Below, one piece after another: positions 14,535-21,097 of a DNA stretch of 21,097 nucleotides. Positions within the stretch are counted from its first letter, which is position 1. Every line of letters begins with the position of its first letter. The notes below the pieces were generated by a model. The model saw nothing but the letters and a program-made list of their open reading frames with translations. It had not been told where the DNA came from and ran no database searches. A program made the position numbers and the translations under genes. Origin of the DNA: Poindextera sp035294785 (lineage in GTDB: Bacteria > Pseudomonadota > Alphaproteobacteria > Caulobacterales > Caulobacteraceae); contig DATGKF010000056.1 of assembly GCA_035294785.1 (NCBI GenBank), forward strand, positions 1-21,097, written 5' to 3'.

Positions 14535-15956
14535 ATGGGGGCTTTGAAGGCGATCACGGCGGGGCTGGCGCTGGCGTTCGCCGTCGCGGGCGGCGCGCGC
14601 GCGGCCACCCAGTCGGTGCTGATCCTGCACGACAACGACATCCACGGGCACCTGCGCGACTTCTGCTACGTCGAAGTCGCCAAGACCAAGGACGAGCATT
14701 GCCAGACCGGAGGCGCGGCCCGGCGGGCGACGCTGATCCGTCGCCTGCGCGCGCACGCGACGACGCCGGTGCTGGTGATCGACTCCGGTGACACGACGAC
14801 GCGCGGGCCGCTGGCGACCGAGTACGAGGGCGTCGACGAAGTCGCGGCGATGAACCTGATCGGCTACGACCTCGCGGCGGTCGGCAACAACGAGTTCAAG
14901 CTCAAGGACGCCGCCGACATCCGGGATTGGCGCGGCGCGCAAGCCGCGCTGCAGACGCTGATCCGGCGCTCGCGCTTCCCCTGGATCTGCGCCAACGTCA
15001 CCGACGCCGACGGCAAGCCGCTGCCAGGCGTGTCGCCGTTCGTCGTCAAGCGCATCGGGCCGGTGCGGGTCGCGTTCCTCGGCCTCACCACCCAGCGCTC
15101 GCAGAACTACCCGCAGACCAAGGGGTTGACGTTCACCGACCCGGTCGAGGCGGCCAAGGTCTGGGTTCCTCGCGCCCGCGCCGAGGCCGATATCGTCATC
15201 GCCGTCACCCACATCGGCACGCCCGACGACGTGCGGCTGGCGAAGAACAGTCGCGGCATCGACGCCATCATCGGCGGCGACTCCCACACCTACCTCTATC
15301 AGCCGCTGAGCCAGGACAACCTCGACGGCCAGCCCGTGATGATCGTCCAGGACGGCGAGTTCGGGGTGCGGCTGGGCGAGATGCGCCTGACCTTGCAGGG
15401 CGATCGCGAACACGGCTGGAAGGTGGCGAGCGCGACCGACGAGCTCGTCCCGGTCGACGCCGCGATTCCGCCCGACCCGGCCGTGGCGCGGCTGGTCGAG
15501 CACTACGCCCGCCCGCTGGACGTGGTTGTCGGGCGCGTCCCGGCGGTGGGCGCGACGCCGGCGGAACGGACGCGGATCACGGCGCTCGATCTCGCCGCCG
15601 CCTGGAAGACGGCCGCCGGCGTCGACGTCGGCCTGCAGCCCGAGGGCGACCTCTTCGAGAGCTTCCGGACCGCGAAGGTGACCCGCTACCAGATCCACGC
15701 CATCGTGCCGTTTCACGACACGCTCTGGCGCGGGCAGCTGACCGGCGCGCAGATCCAGGCGCTGATCGCCAGGCCGAGTCCGCTCGGCGGCGTCATGCAC
15801 GCGACCATCGCGCCCGCTGACCTCGACCCGGCGAAGACCTACACCGTCGCCACCACCGACTTCGTCGCCCAGGCCGGCGTGCCCGGCGGCGTGGACACCG
15901 GCCTCGACGCCCGCGTCGCGGTGGAGACCTGGCTGGCCAAAGGGGCGCCACAGTAG
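14535..15956 (+). CDS. Exported 5'-nucleotidase/UshA-like metallophosphoesterase, divergent
   Basis: A 473-aa protein with a Sec signal peptide (hydrophobic core ITAGLALAFAVAGG, probable cleavage after ARA at 21-23), so it is probably periplasmic. The N-terminal metallophosphoesterase domain has NDIHGH (D35, H37), DSGDTT (D86), GNNE (N118), THIG (H225) and GGDSHT (D248, H250). The C-terminal part resembles the 5'-nucleotidase substrate domain (about 330-473), with IVPFHDTLWRGQLTGAQI. Compared with E. coli UshA, the catalytic His117 is Asn119, Asp120 is Lys122, and the metal ligand His252 is Asp248. The NGGxIR-type substrate motif is replaced by QPEGDLF. ATG 14535 has GGAGG seven bases upstream; ATG 14529 sits too close to it. 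It converges with the RND operon, six bases apart. Confidence 0.85.
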   Translation: MGALKAITAGLALAFAVAGGARAATQSVLILHDNDIHGHLRDFCYVEVAKTKDEHCQTGGAARRATLIRRLRAHATTPVLVIDSGDTTTRGPLATEYEGVDEVAAMNLIGYDLAAVGNNEFKLKDAADIRDWRGAQAALQTLIRRSRFPWICANVTDADGKPLPGVSPFVVKRIGPVRVAFLGLTTQRSQNYPQTKGLTFTDPVEAAKVWVPRARAEADIVIAVTHIGTPDDVRLAKNSRGIDAIIGGDSHTYLYQPLSQDNLDGQPVMIVQDGEFGVRLGEMRLTLQGDREHGWKVASATDELVPVDAAIPPDPAVARLVEHYARPLDVVVGRVPAVGATPAERTRITALDLAAAWKTAAGVDVGLQPEGDLFESFRTAKVTRYQIHAIVPFHDTLWRGQLTGAQIQALIARPSPLGGVMHATIAPADLDPAKTYTVATTDFVAQAGVPGGVDTGLDARVAVETWLAKGAPQ

Positions 15957-15962
15957 ACGGCG

Positions 15963-18900
15963 CTAGGCCGGCGAGGCCTCGCCGCCGTCTTCCCGCGGGA
16001 CGAGCGCGGTGACGTGCGACTCGCCGCCGGGCTCCTCGCCGCGGCGGCGCAGGCGGTCGAGGTAGATGTAGACGACCGGCGTCGTGAACAGGGTCAGCAC
16101 CTGCGAGACGATCAGTCCGCCGACGATGGCGAAGCCGAGCGGCTGGCGGAACTCCGAGCCGGTGCCGCGGAAAAGGATCATCGGCACCCCGCCAAGCGCC
16201 GCGCAGGCCGTGGTCATCAGGATCGGCCGCAGCCGCTGGTGCGACGCCTGGCGGACGGCCTCCTTGGCGGTGAACCCGCGCTCGCGCTCGAGTCTGAGCG
16301 CCACGTCGACGATCATGATGCCGTTCTTCTTCACGATGCCGATCAGAAGGATGATGGCGATGATGCCGATGACGTTCAGGTCCTGGCCGGCGGCCTTCAG
16401 CGCGATCAGCGCGCCGAGCCCCGCCGACGGCAGCGTCGAGAGAATGGTCAATGGGTGGATGTAGCTCTCGTAGAGCACGCCGAGGATCACGTAGACGGCG
16501 AGCAGGGCCGCGGCGATCAGCACCGGCTCGTCCGCCAGCGACTGCTGGAAGGCTTGCGCCGTCCCCTGGAACGACCCGGTGAGCGAGGCCGGGGCGTTCA
16601 GCCGCTCGCGCGCCTGCTCGACCAGCTGCGTCGCTTTGCCGAGTGAGACGCCTGGCCCAAGGTTGAAGGACAACGTCGCGGCGGGGAACTGGCCCTGGTG
16701 CGCGACGGTCAGGCTGGACGTCGCGTTCGGATCGACCTTGACAAACAGTGACAGCGGCACGGTTTTCCCAGTCACCGGCGAGAGGACGTAGACCGAGTTG
16801 AACAGGTCCGGCGTCGCCTGCAGGCTCGGCGGGCCCTCGACCACGACGTGGTAGCTGTTCAGCTGCGTGAAGTACTGGGCCACCTGCCGCTGGCCGATCA
16901 TGTTGTAGATGGCCGCGTCGATGTCGGCGGGGGCGATGCCGAACTGGGCCGCGGCGTCGCGGTCGATGGTCAGGTTCACCGCACCGGCGCCGGTCTGCTG
17001 GTCGGAGCTTACGTCCTTCAGCTCGGGAATTTGCCGCAGCGCCTGTTCGAGCCGCGGCGCCCATGTGTTGAGCTCGTTCAGGTCGGCGTCCGAGAGGGTG
17101 TATTGATACTGGGCGCGGGCGGCGCGGCCGCCGATGTTGATGTCCTGCGCCGCCTGCAGGAAGGTCTGCACGCCGACCAGGTTGGCGAGTTTGGGCCGCA
17201 AGCGGGCGATGACCTCGTCGACGGTGGCCTTGCGCCCGGAGTCCTTCGGCTTCAACGAGATGTTGAGGTTGGCCTGATTGGCGCCGCCATTGCCCATGAA
17301 AAGGCCGATCCCAGCGACCGCCGAGTCGTCCCCGATAACGCGTGCGACCTGCTGAATCTTTGCCTTGGTCTTTTCAACCGAGGCGTCCTGGGCGGTGACC
17401 ATCACCCCAGTGATGAAGCCCGTATCCTGCTGTGGGAAGAAGCCGGTGGACGAGGTCATATACATGACCACCGCCAGCGCCATGGTGACGAGAAAGACGC
17501 CGAGCGTGATCAACATGTGTCGCAGGACGAAGTCGAGCGCGTCGGCATAGCCCCTCTCGAGGCGGCGGAAGCCATTCTCGAGCGCCCGCATGATCGGCGT
17601 ACGCGCCGGCCGCGGCTGGCGGAGGAAGCGGCCGCATAGCATCGGCGTCAGCGTCAGCGACAGCACCAGCGACAGGATCACCGCCGCCGACAGCGTGATG
17701 GCGAACTCGCGCATGAGGCGCCCGACCACGCCGCCCATGAACATCAGCGGCGTGAACACCGCGATCAGGGACACGGAGATCGACAGGATGGTGAAGCTGA
17801 TCTCGCTCGACCCATCCAAAGCCGACGTGAACGGGTCCTGCCCGCGCTCGATCCGTTGCCAGATCACCTCGACCATGACGATGGCGTCGTCGACGACGAA
17901 GCCGACGGCGATGGTCAGCGCCATCAGCGACAGGTTGTCGACGCTGAAGCCCAGCGGCAGCATCACCACCGCGGTCGCGAGCAGCGCCAACGGGATCACG
18001 GCGCTTGGGATCAGCGTGGCGCGAAGATTCCGCAGGAAGAGGAAGATGACGATCATCACCAGCACGACGGTGATCGAAAGCGTGATCTGCACGTCGCGGA
18101 CCGAGGCGCGGATGGTCTGGGTGCGGTCAGCGACGGTGTGAATCTGGATCGCCGGCGGCAGGTCGGCCTGCAGCGACGGCATAGCCGCGGTGATGCGGTC
18201 GACCGTCTGGATGACGTTCGCGCCCGGCTGCTTGAAGATGATCAAGAGGATCGATTGGCCGCCGGTCAGCGTCTTGTCCGTGTTGGCTTTGCCCGGATAG
18301 GCCCAGGCGCCGATCTGGTTGTTCTCGACGCTGTAGATCGCCTGGCCGACATCCTGGACGCGGATCGCCGCGCCGTGCCTGTAGCCGACGATTACATGGC
18401 CCCAGACGGCCGGATCGAGGATTTGGTCATTGGCGTAGACGGCCCGGTTCTCCGTGACTCCTGTGATGGTGCCTTTGGGCGCGTTCACGGTCGCCGCGGC
18501 GATGGCCGCGCGCACGGCGTCGATCTGCAGGCCGAGCGCGGCGATCTTGCGCGGGTCGAGCTGGATGCGCACCGCCGGCTTCTGTTGGCCGCCGACAATC
18601 ACCTGCCCGACGCCGTCGATGCGCGACAACTGCTGGCCGAAGATGGAGTCGGCGTAGTCGCTGACCTGCGACAGCGGCAGGGTGTCGGAACTCAGCGACA
18701 TGATCATGATCGGGGCGTCGGCGGGGTTCACCTTGCGGATGTTGGGCGGGCTTGGAAGGTTCGTCGGCAACTGGCCGGTGGCCGCGTTGATCGCCGACTG
18801 GGTGTCCTGGGCGGCGGCGTCGATGTTGCGGTTGAGGTCGAACTGAAGCGTGATCGACGTCGAACCGTTGGCGCTGACCGACGTCAGCTGCGTCACGCCT

Positions 18901-19127
18901 GGAATCTGAGAGAATTGTCGCTCGAGAGGGGTGGCCACGTTCGAGGCCATCGTTTCCGGGCTCGCGCCCGGCAGCGAGGCGTTGACCGAAAGCGTCGGGA
19001 AGTCGACTTGCGGCAGCGCCGCCACCGGCAGGTTCACGTAGGCGATGACGCCCACCAGCAGAAGGCCGAGCGCGATCAGCGACGTCGCCACCGGTCGGCG
19101 GATGAAGGGTGAAGAGAGGCCGTTCAC
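15963..19127 (-). CDS. RND efflux pump, inner-membrane transporter (HAE1, MdtB/MdtC-like)
   Basis: A 1054-aa proton-driven drug exporter of the HAE1 RND family. It has the usual duplicated layout: TM1 at about 12-32, periplasmic loop, TM2-6 at about 345-500, TM7 at about 538-557, second loop, and TM8-12 at about 870-1025. Proton-relay residues are present: the Asp pair D413/D414 in FVVDDAIVMVE (TM4) and Lys in GIVKKNGIMIVD (K933/K934, TM10). ALPQVDFPTLSVNASLPGAS and ATPLERQFSQIPGV resemble MdtB/MdtC and MuxB/C more than AcrB. GTG 19127 overlaps the TGA of the membrane-fusion gene (GTGA), so the two are translationally coupled. No outer-membrane channel gene follows; an unlinked TolC-type protein would be needed. 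Confidence 0.96.
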   Translation of the reverse strand: MNGLSSPFIRRPVATSLIALGLLLVGVIAYVNLPVAALPQVDFPTLSVNASLPGASPETMASNVATPLERQFSQIPGVTQLTSVSANGSTSITLQFDLNRNIDAAAQDTQSAINAATGQLPTNLPSPPNIRKVNPADAPIMIMSLSSDTLPLSQVSDYADSIFGQQLSRIDGVGQVIVGGQQKPAVRIQLDPRKIAALGLQIDAVRAAIAAATVNAPKGTITGVTENRAVYANDQILDPAVWGHVIVGYRHGAAIRVQDVGQAIYSVENNQIGAWAYPGKANTDKTLTGGQSILLIIFKQPGANVIQTVDRITAAMPSLQADLPPAIQIHTVADRTQTIRASVRDVQITLSITVVLVMIVIFLFLRNLRATLIPSAVIPLALLATAVVMLPLGFSVDNLSLMALTIAVGFVVDDAIVMVEVIWQRIERGQDPFTSALDGSSEISFTILSISVSLIAVFTPLMFMGGVVGRLMREFAITLSAAVILSLVLSLTLTPMLCGRFLRQPRPARTPIMRALENGFRRLERGYADALDFVLRHMLITLGVFLVTMALAVVMYMTSSTGFFPQQDTGFITGVMVTAQDASVEKTKAKIQQVARVIGDDSAVAGIGLFMGNGGANQANLNISLKPKDSGRKATVDEVIARLRPKLANLVGVQTFLQAAQDINIGGRAARAQYQYTLSDADLNELNTWAPRLEQALRQIPELKDVSSDQQTGAGAVNLTIDRDAAAQFGIAPADIDAAIYNMIGQRQVAQYFTQLNSYHVVVEGPPSLQATPDLFNSVYVLSPVTGKTVPLSLFVKVDPNATSSLTVAHQGQFPAATLSFNLGPGVSLGKATQLVEQARERLNAPASLTGSFQGTAQAFQQSLADEPVLIAAALLAVYVILGVLYESYIHPLTILSTLPSAGLGALIALKAAGQDLNVIGIIAIILLIGIVKKNGIMIVDVALRLERERGFTAKEAVRQASHQRLRPILMTTACAALGGVPMILFRGTGSEFRQPLGFAIVGGLIVSQVLTLFTTPVVYIYLDRLRRRGEEPGGESHVTALVPREDGGEASPA

Positions 19128-20293
19128 CGCCGTTCGCGCCCCCCGTTCGGCCGCCCGCCCGGCGGCGCGCCCGCGATCCTGACGGCGATGCCCGGGCGAA
19201 GTTGCATCTGCCCGTCGGTCACCACCGTCTCGCCCGCGCGCAGCCCGCTCTGGATGACGGCGCTGTCGCCCTGCGTCGTCGCCACCACGATCGGCCGCAT
19301 CTGCACCTTGCTGTCCGGGCCGACGACGTAGGCGAACGTCCCACGCGGCCCCTGGTTTACCGCCGTCGCCGGGATGGCCACGACCTGCGACAGGGTGCTC
19401 AGCGTCAGCCGCACGTTGACATACTGGCCTGGCAAGAGCCGGTCGCCGTCATTGGGGAACTTGGCCTTCAATTCCACTGTGCCGGTCGCCGGATCGACCT
19501 TGTTGTCGGCGATGCTGAGTTCGCCCTGCCCGAGCGGCTCACCGGTGTCCTGGCTCAGCGCCTCCGTCGCCAGCGGCGTGCGAAAGCCGTTCGAGGCGTC
19601 GGACAGCTGCTGGAAGCTCCCCTGCGGCACCGTGAAGGTGACGGCGATCGGCTGCAGTTGGTTGACGATGACGATGCCGTTCTGGTCGCTGATCGAGACC
19701 AGGTTGCCGGGATCGACCTGCCGAACGCCGGCGCGTCCGTCGATCGGCGAGGTGATCCGCGTCCAGCGCAGGTTGACTTGCGCCGCCTGGACCGCCCCGC
19801 GGTCGAGCATGACCGTGCCTTCGTCCTGCTTGACCACCGCGGCCTGCGTGTCGAGTTGCTGACGGGCGATCGAGTCCTGAGCCGCCAGCAGCTGGAAGCG
19901 CTTGAGGTCCAGCCGTGCGTTCTCAAGCACGGCCTCGTCGCGGCGAAGCGCGCCCTCGGCCTGGGTCAGCGCCGCCTGGAACGGAGCGGGATCGACCTGC
20001 GCCAGGAGCTGGCCGGCGTGCACCGGCGAGCCTTCCTGGAAGTACACCGCCAAGAGCTTGCCGTTCACCTGGCTGCGGATGATGTCGCTTTTCCAGGCCT
20101 GCGCCGCGCCAAGCCCGGTGATGGTGATCGGAACGTCCTGCAGCGTCGCTTGGGCGACGGACACGGCCGGGGTCGGTCGCGGCGGCTGCTTGGGCGGCTG
20201 GTGGCTCGACACCCAGATCCAAGCGATCAGCGCGAGGAGGACGATGCCCGCGACAGCGAACCCCCACCTGAACCGCCGCCGTGGCGCCGCCAT
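19124..20293 (-). CDS. RND efflux periplasmic adaptor (membrane-fusion protein)
   Basis: A 389-aa HlyD/AcrA-family adaptor linking the inner-membrane pump to an outer-membrane channel. It has one N-terminal membrane anchor (about 11-28) and no lipobox Cys, so it is probably held by an uncleaved helix. Then follow a split lipoyl domain (IIRSQVNGKLLAVYFQEGSPVHAGQLLAQVD, 71-101, shown in parts, and ITSPIDGRAGVRQVDPGNLV, 180-199), an alpha-hairpin between them (about 105-172), a beta-barrel domain, and a Gly/Arg/Pro-rich tail. MdtA-like adaptors look the same. ATG 20293 is chosen because AGAGG lies seven bases upstream. A TTG at 20338 is open but has no ribosome-binding site. It is the first gene of the efflux operon. 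Confidence 0.95.
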   Translation of the reverse strand: MAAPRRRFRWGFAVAGIVLLALIAWIWVSSHQPPKQPPRPTPAVSVAQATLQDVPITITGLGAAQAWKSDIIRSQVNGKLLAVYFQEGSPVHAGQLLAQVDPAPFQAALTQAEGALRRDEAVLENARLDLKRFQLLAAQDSIARQQLDTQAAVVKQDEGTVMLDRGAVQAAQVNLRWTRITSPIDGRAGVRQVDPGNLVSISDQNGIVIVNQLQPIAVTFTVPQGSFQQLSDASNGFRTPLATEALSQDTGEPLGQGELSIADNKVDPATGTVELKAKFPNDGDRLLPGQYVNVRLTLSTLSQVVAIPATAVNQGPRGTFAYVVGPDSKVQMRPIVVATTQGDSAVIQSGLRAGETVVTDGQMQLRPGIAVRIAGAPPGGRPNGGRERR

Positions 20294-20344
20294 CCGGATT
20301 CCTCTTAAGAGCCTGACCGCGCGCCAACGGCCCGCCAAAAGGAG

Positions 20345-20361
20345 GTCGCGCGTTGCGCGAC
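20345..20361. promoter_or_regulatory. Candidate operator palindrome ahead of the efflux operon
   Basis: GTCGCGC and GCGCGAC are perfect 7-bp inverted repeats around GTT, 52 bp upstream of the adaptor start. This size and symmetry fits a TetR- or MarR-type repressor site, which commonly controls RND pumps. No regulator gene is in the window, and the arms are GC-only apart from one T/A pair, so a chance hairpin is possible. Confidence 0.3.
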
Positions 20362-20516
20362 TGCTTCTAAATGCCGAAGCGGGCGCCTAGCTAGCCGCCA
20401 ATTTATGCAGTCGTGTTGCAGAATCGCCGCGCGGGCGGCGACCGTCGTCATTCGAAACGCGGGGGAGCGGCGTCGACGAGGCGCTCCGCCGACCGAACGC
20501 TCTGCCTGACGAATTG

Positions 20517-20548
20517 GCGCCCTGCTCCCGCGAGGGGAGAAGGGGCGC
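20517..20548. terminator. Two-part hairpin after the hydrolase gene (terminator or mosaic repeat)
   Basis: GCGCCC (20517-20522) pairs with GGGCGC (20543-20548), and CTCCC (20525-20529) with GGGAG (20535-20539), with a small internal loop. It lies 16 bases past the stop of the minus-strand hydrolase. No U-tract follows on that strand. CTCCCGCGAGGGGAGAAGGG-type sequence is widespread between genes in related genomes, so it may be a dispersed element instead. Confidence 0.35.
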
Positions 20549-20563
20549 GCAGGAGGAGACGAC

Positions 20564-21097
20564 TCAGGCTGGATCGTGGGCGCGGACGAAGTCGGCGACG
20601 GTGTCGATGTAGAGCTGCGGCGTAAAGCCGGCCGTGGTGACCGTGTTGTGCCCGTGGCCCGGCAGGATCACCGCGCGGAAGTCCTTCAGCTCCCGCTGCA
20701 TCCGCTGGGTTTTCGAGATCGGCGCATCGAACTCGCCGTTCACGGCGATGACCGGAAAAGCGATCGTCGTCAGGTCCAGACTCGGCGCCGTCGACGGGCT
20801 CGCCTGGCGGCCGTCCTGCACGGCCTTCAGCGCCTCGTTGTCGCGGTCGGCGCGCGCTGCGAGCGTCGCGCGGCCGCGGTCCTGGTCGGGATCGACGCCT
20901 TGCGGATCGGCCTCGGCCGCCTTCGCGGCCAGCGCCTCGTCGCTCTCGCGCACGCCCGAGCCGCCGAAGCCGGCGGTGATGAAGAGGTCAGGCCGCCGCG
21001 CCATCAGCTGGGCCACCAGCCCGCCGCCCATGGAGTAGCCGTGGAAGTGCGCGCGGGCGATGCCGAGCGCGTCGAGCACCTCGAGCACGTCGCTGGC
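20564..21097 (-). CDS. Alpha/beta-hydrolase, C-terminal part (5' end outside window)
   Basis: The frame is open to the window edge and ends at 20564, so 178 residues are visible and the N-terminus is missing. The nucleophile elbow GYSMGG has its Ser about 23 residues into the visible part. The acidic residue is probably in VNGEFDAPI and the catalytic His in LPGHGHNTV. The cap region is rich in charged residues (about 45-100). The SMGGGLVAQLMARRPDLF context is typical of esterase and haloperoxidase-like hydrolases. The reaction is unknown. An in-frame GTG at 21088 lies inside the fold and is not the start. Confidence 0.88.
   Translation of the reverse strand, partial: ASDVLEVLDALGIARAHFHGYSMGGGLVAQLMARRPDLFITAGFGGSGVRESDEALAAKAAEADPQGVDPDQDRGRATLAARADRDNEALKAVQDGRQASPSTAPSLDLTTIAFPVIAVNGEFDAPISKTQRMQRELKDFRAVILPGHGHNTVTTAGFTPQLYIDTVADFVRAHDPA

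Larger units (their letters stand above)
20294..20563. other. 270-bp non-coding region upstream of the efflux operon
   Basis: No supported gene. It holds three palindromes: CTCTTAAGAG (20302-20311), GTCGCGC-GTT-GCGCGAC (20345-20361) and CTAGCTAG (20387-20394), plus a mosaic hairpin at 20517-20548. No strong -35/-10 pair is visible for the efflux operon; an AT-rich patch around 20400-20407 is the only region that stands out. The operon's promoter must lie here if it is transcribed on its own. Confidence 0.5.

Noticed and set aside
13238..14641. Extension of the tandem CoA-transferase frame to 14641
   Set aside because: It is out of frame with the upstream CoA-transferase, which is a complete family member. 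The GTGA overlap gives a natural start at 13237.
17856..19112. Plus-strand open frame of 418 codons opposite the RND pump
   Set aside because: It is dominated by Asp, Arg, His and Gly with no recognisable fold. It is a shadow of the strongly conserved pump gene.
1..21097. tRNA, rRNA, CRISPR array, insertion sequence or prophage
   Set aside because: No cloverleaf, direct-repeat array, transposase or integrase motif was seen on either strand.

Overview
The window is about 21 kb of very GC-rich, tightly packed chromosomal DNA. The gene families, the codon bias (long open antisense frames throughout), a uvrC-pgsA pair, a Caulobacter-like promoter ahead of uvrC and a dispersed palindromic element together suggest an alphaproteobacterium, most likely of the Caulobacterales. 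That placement is inference. I see no tRNA, rRNA, CRISPR array, transposase, integrase or phage gene, so this reads as ordinary chromosome with some accessory metabolic genes.

Layout. Positions 1-3041 hold the end of a pirin-family gene, convergent with and overlapping pgsA (phosphatidylglycerophosphate synthase). Behind pgsA on the same strand lies uvrC (excision-repair nuclease), with an imperfect palindromic element between them. Positions 3150-5006 hold a plus-strand pair: a 407-aa acetyltransferase-like protein and a SAM methyltransferase. Positions 5003-6815 hold a minus-strand pair, a GNAT acetyltransferase and an ankyrin-repeat protein, both apparently starting with TTG. A short region of dyads separates them from a divergent aldo/keto reductase (6910-7803).

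Positions 7810-10958 read on the minus strand: Fe-type superoxide dismutase, a non-heme ferritin-like protein, then a FATP-type fatty acyl-CoA synthetase. The first two are a plausible oxidative-stress pair, one removing superoxide and the other storing or oxidising iron. Positions 11024-14442 are a translationally coupled pair of family III (CaiB/BaiF) CoA-transferases. The second is a tandem two-domain protein whose first half lacks the catalytic aspartate.

Positions 14535-15956 encode an exported 5'-nucleotidase-like metallophosphoesterase that lacks the usual catalytic His/Asp dyad. It is convergent with a coupled RND efflux operon (membrane-fusion protein then inner-membrane pump, 15963-20293). 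The window ends inside an alpha/beta hydrolase.

I found no clearly new multi-gene system. The items most worth a second look are the tandem CoA-transferase with one degenerate half, the nucleotidase-like protein with altered active-site positions, a possible RNA switch that hides the sodB ribosome-binding site, a near-leaderless uvrC promoter, and the dyad-rich divergent promoter ahead of the GNAT-ankyrin pair.
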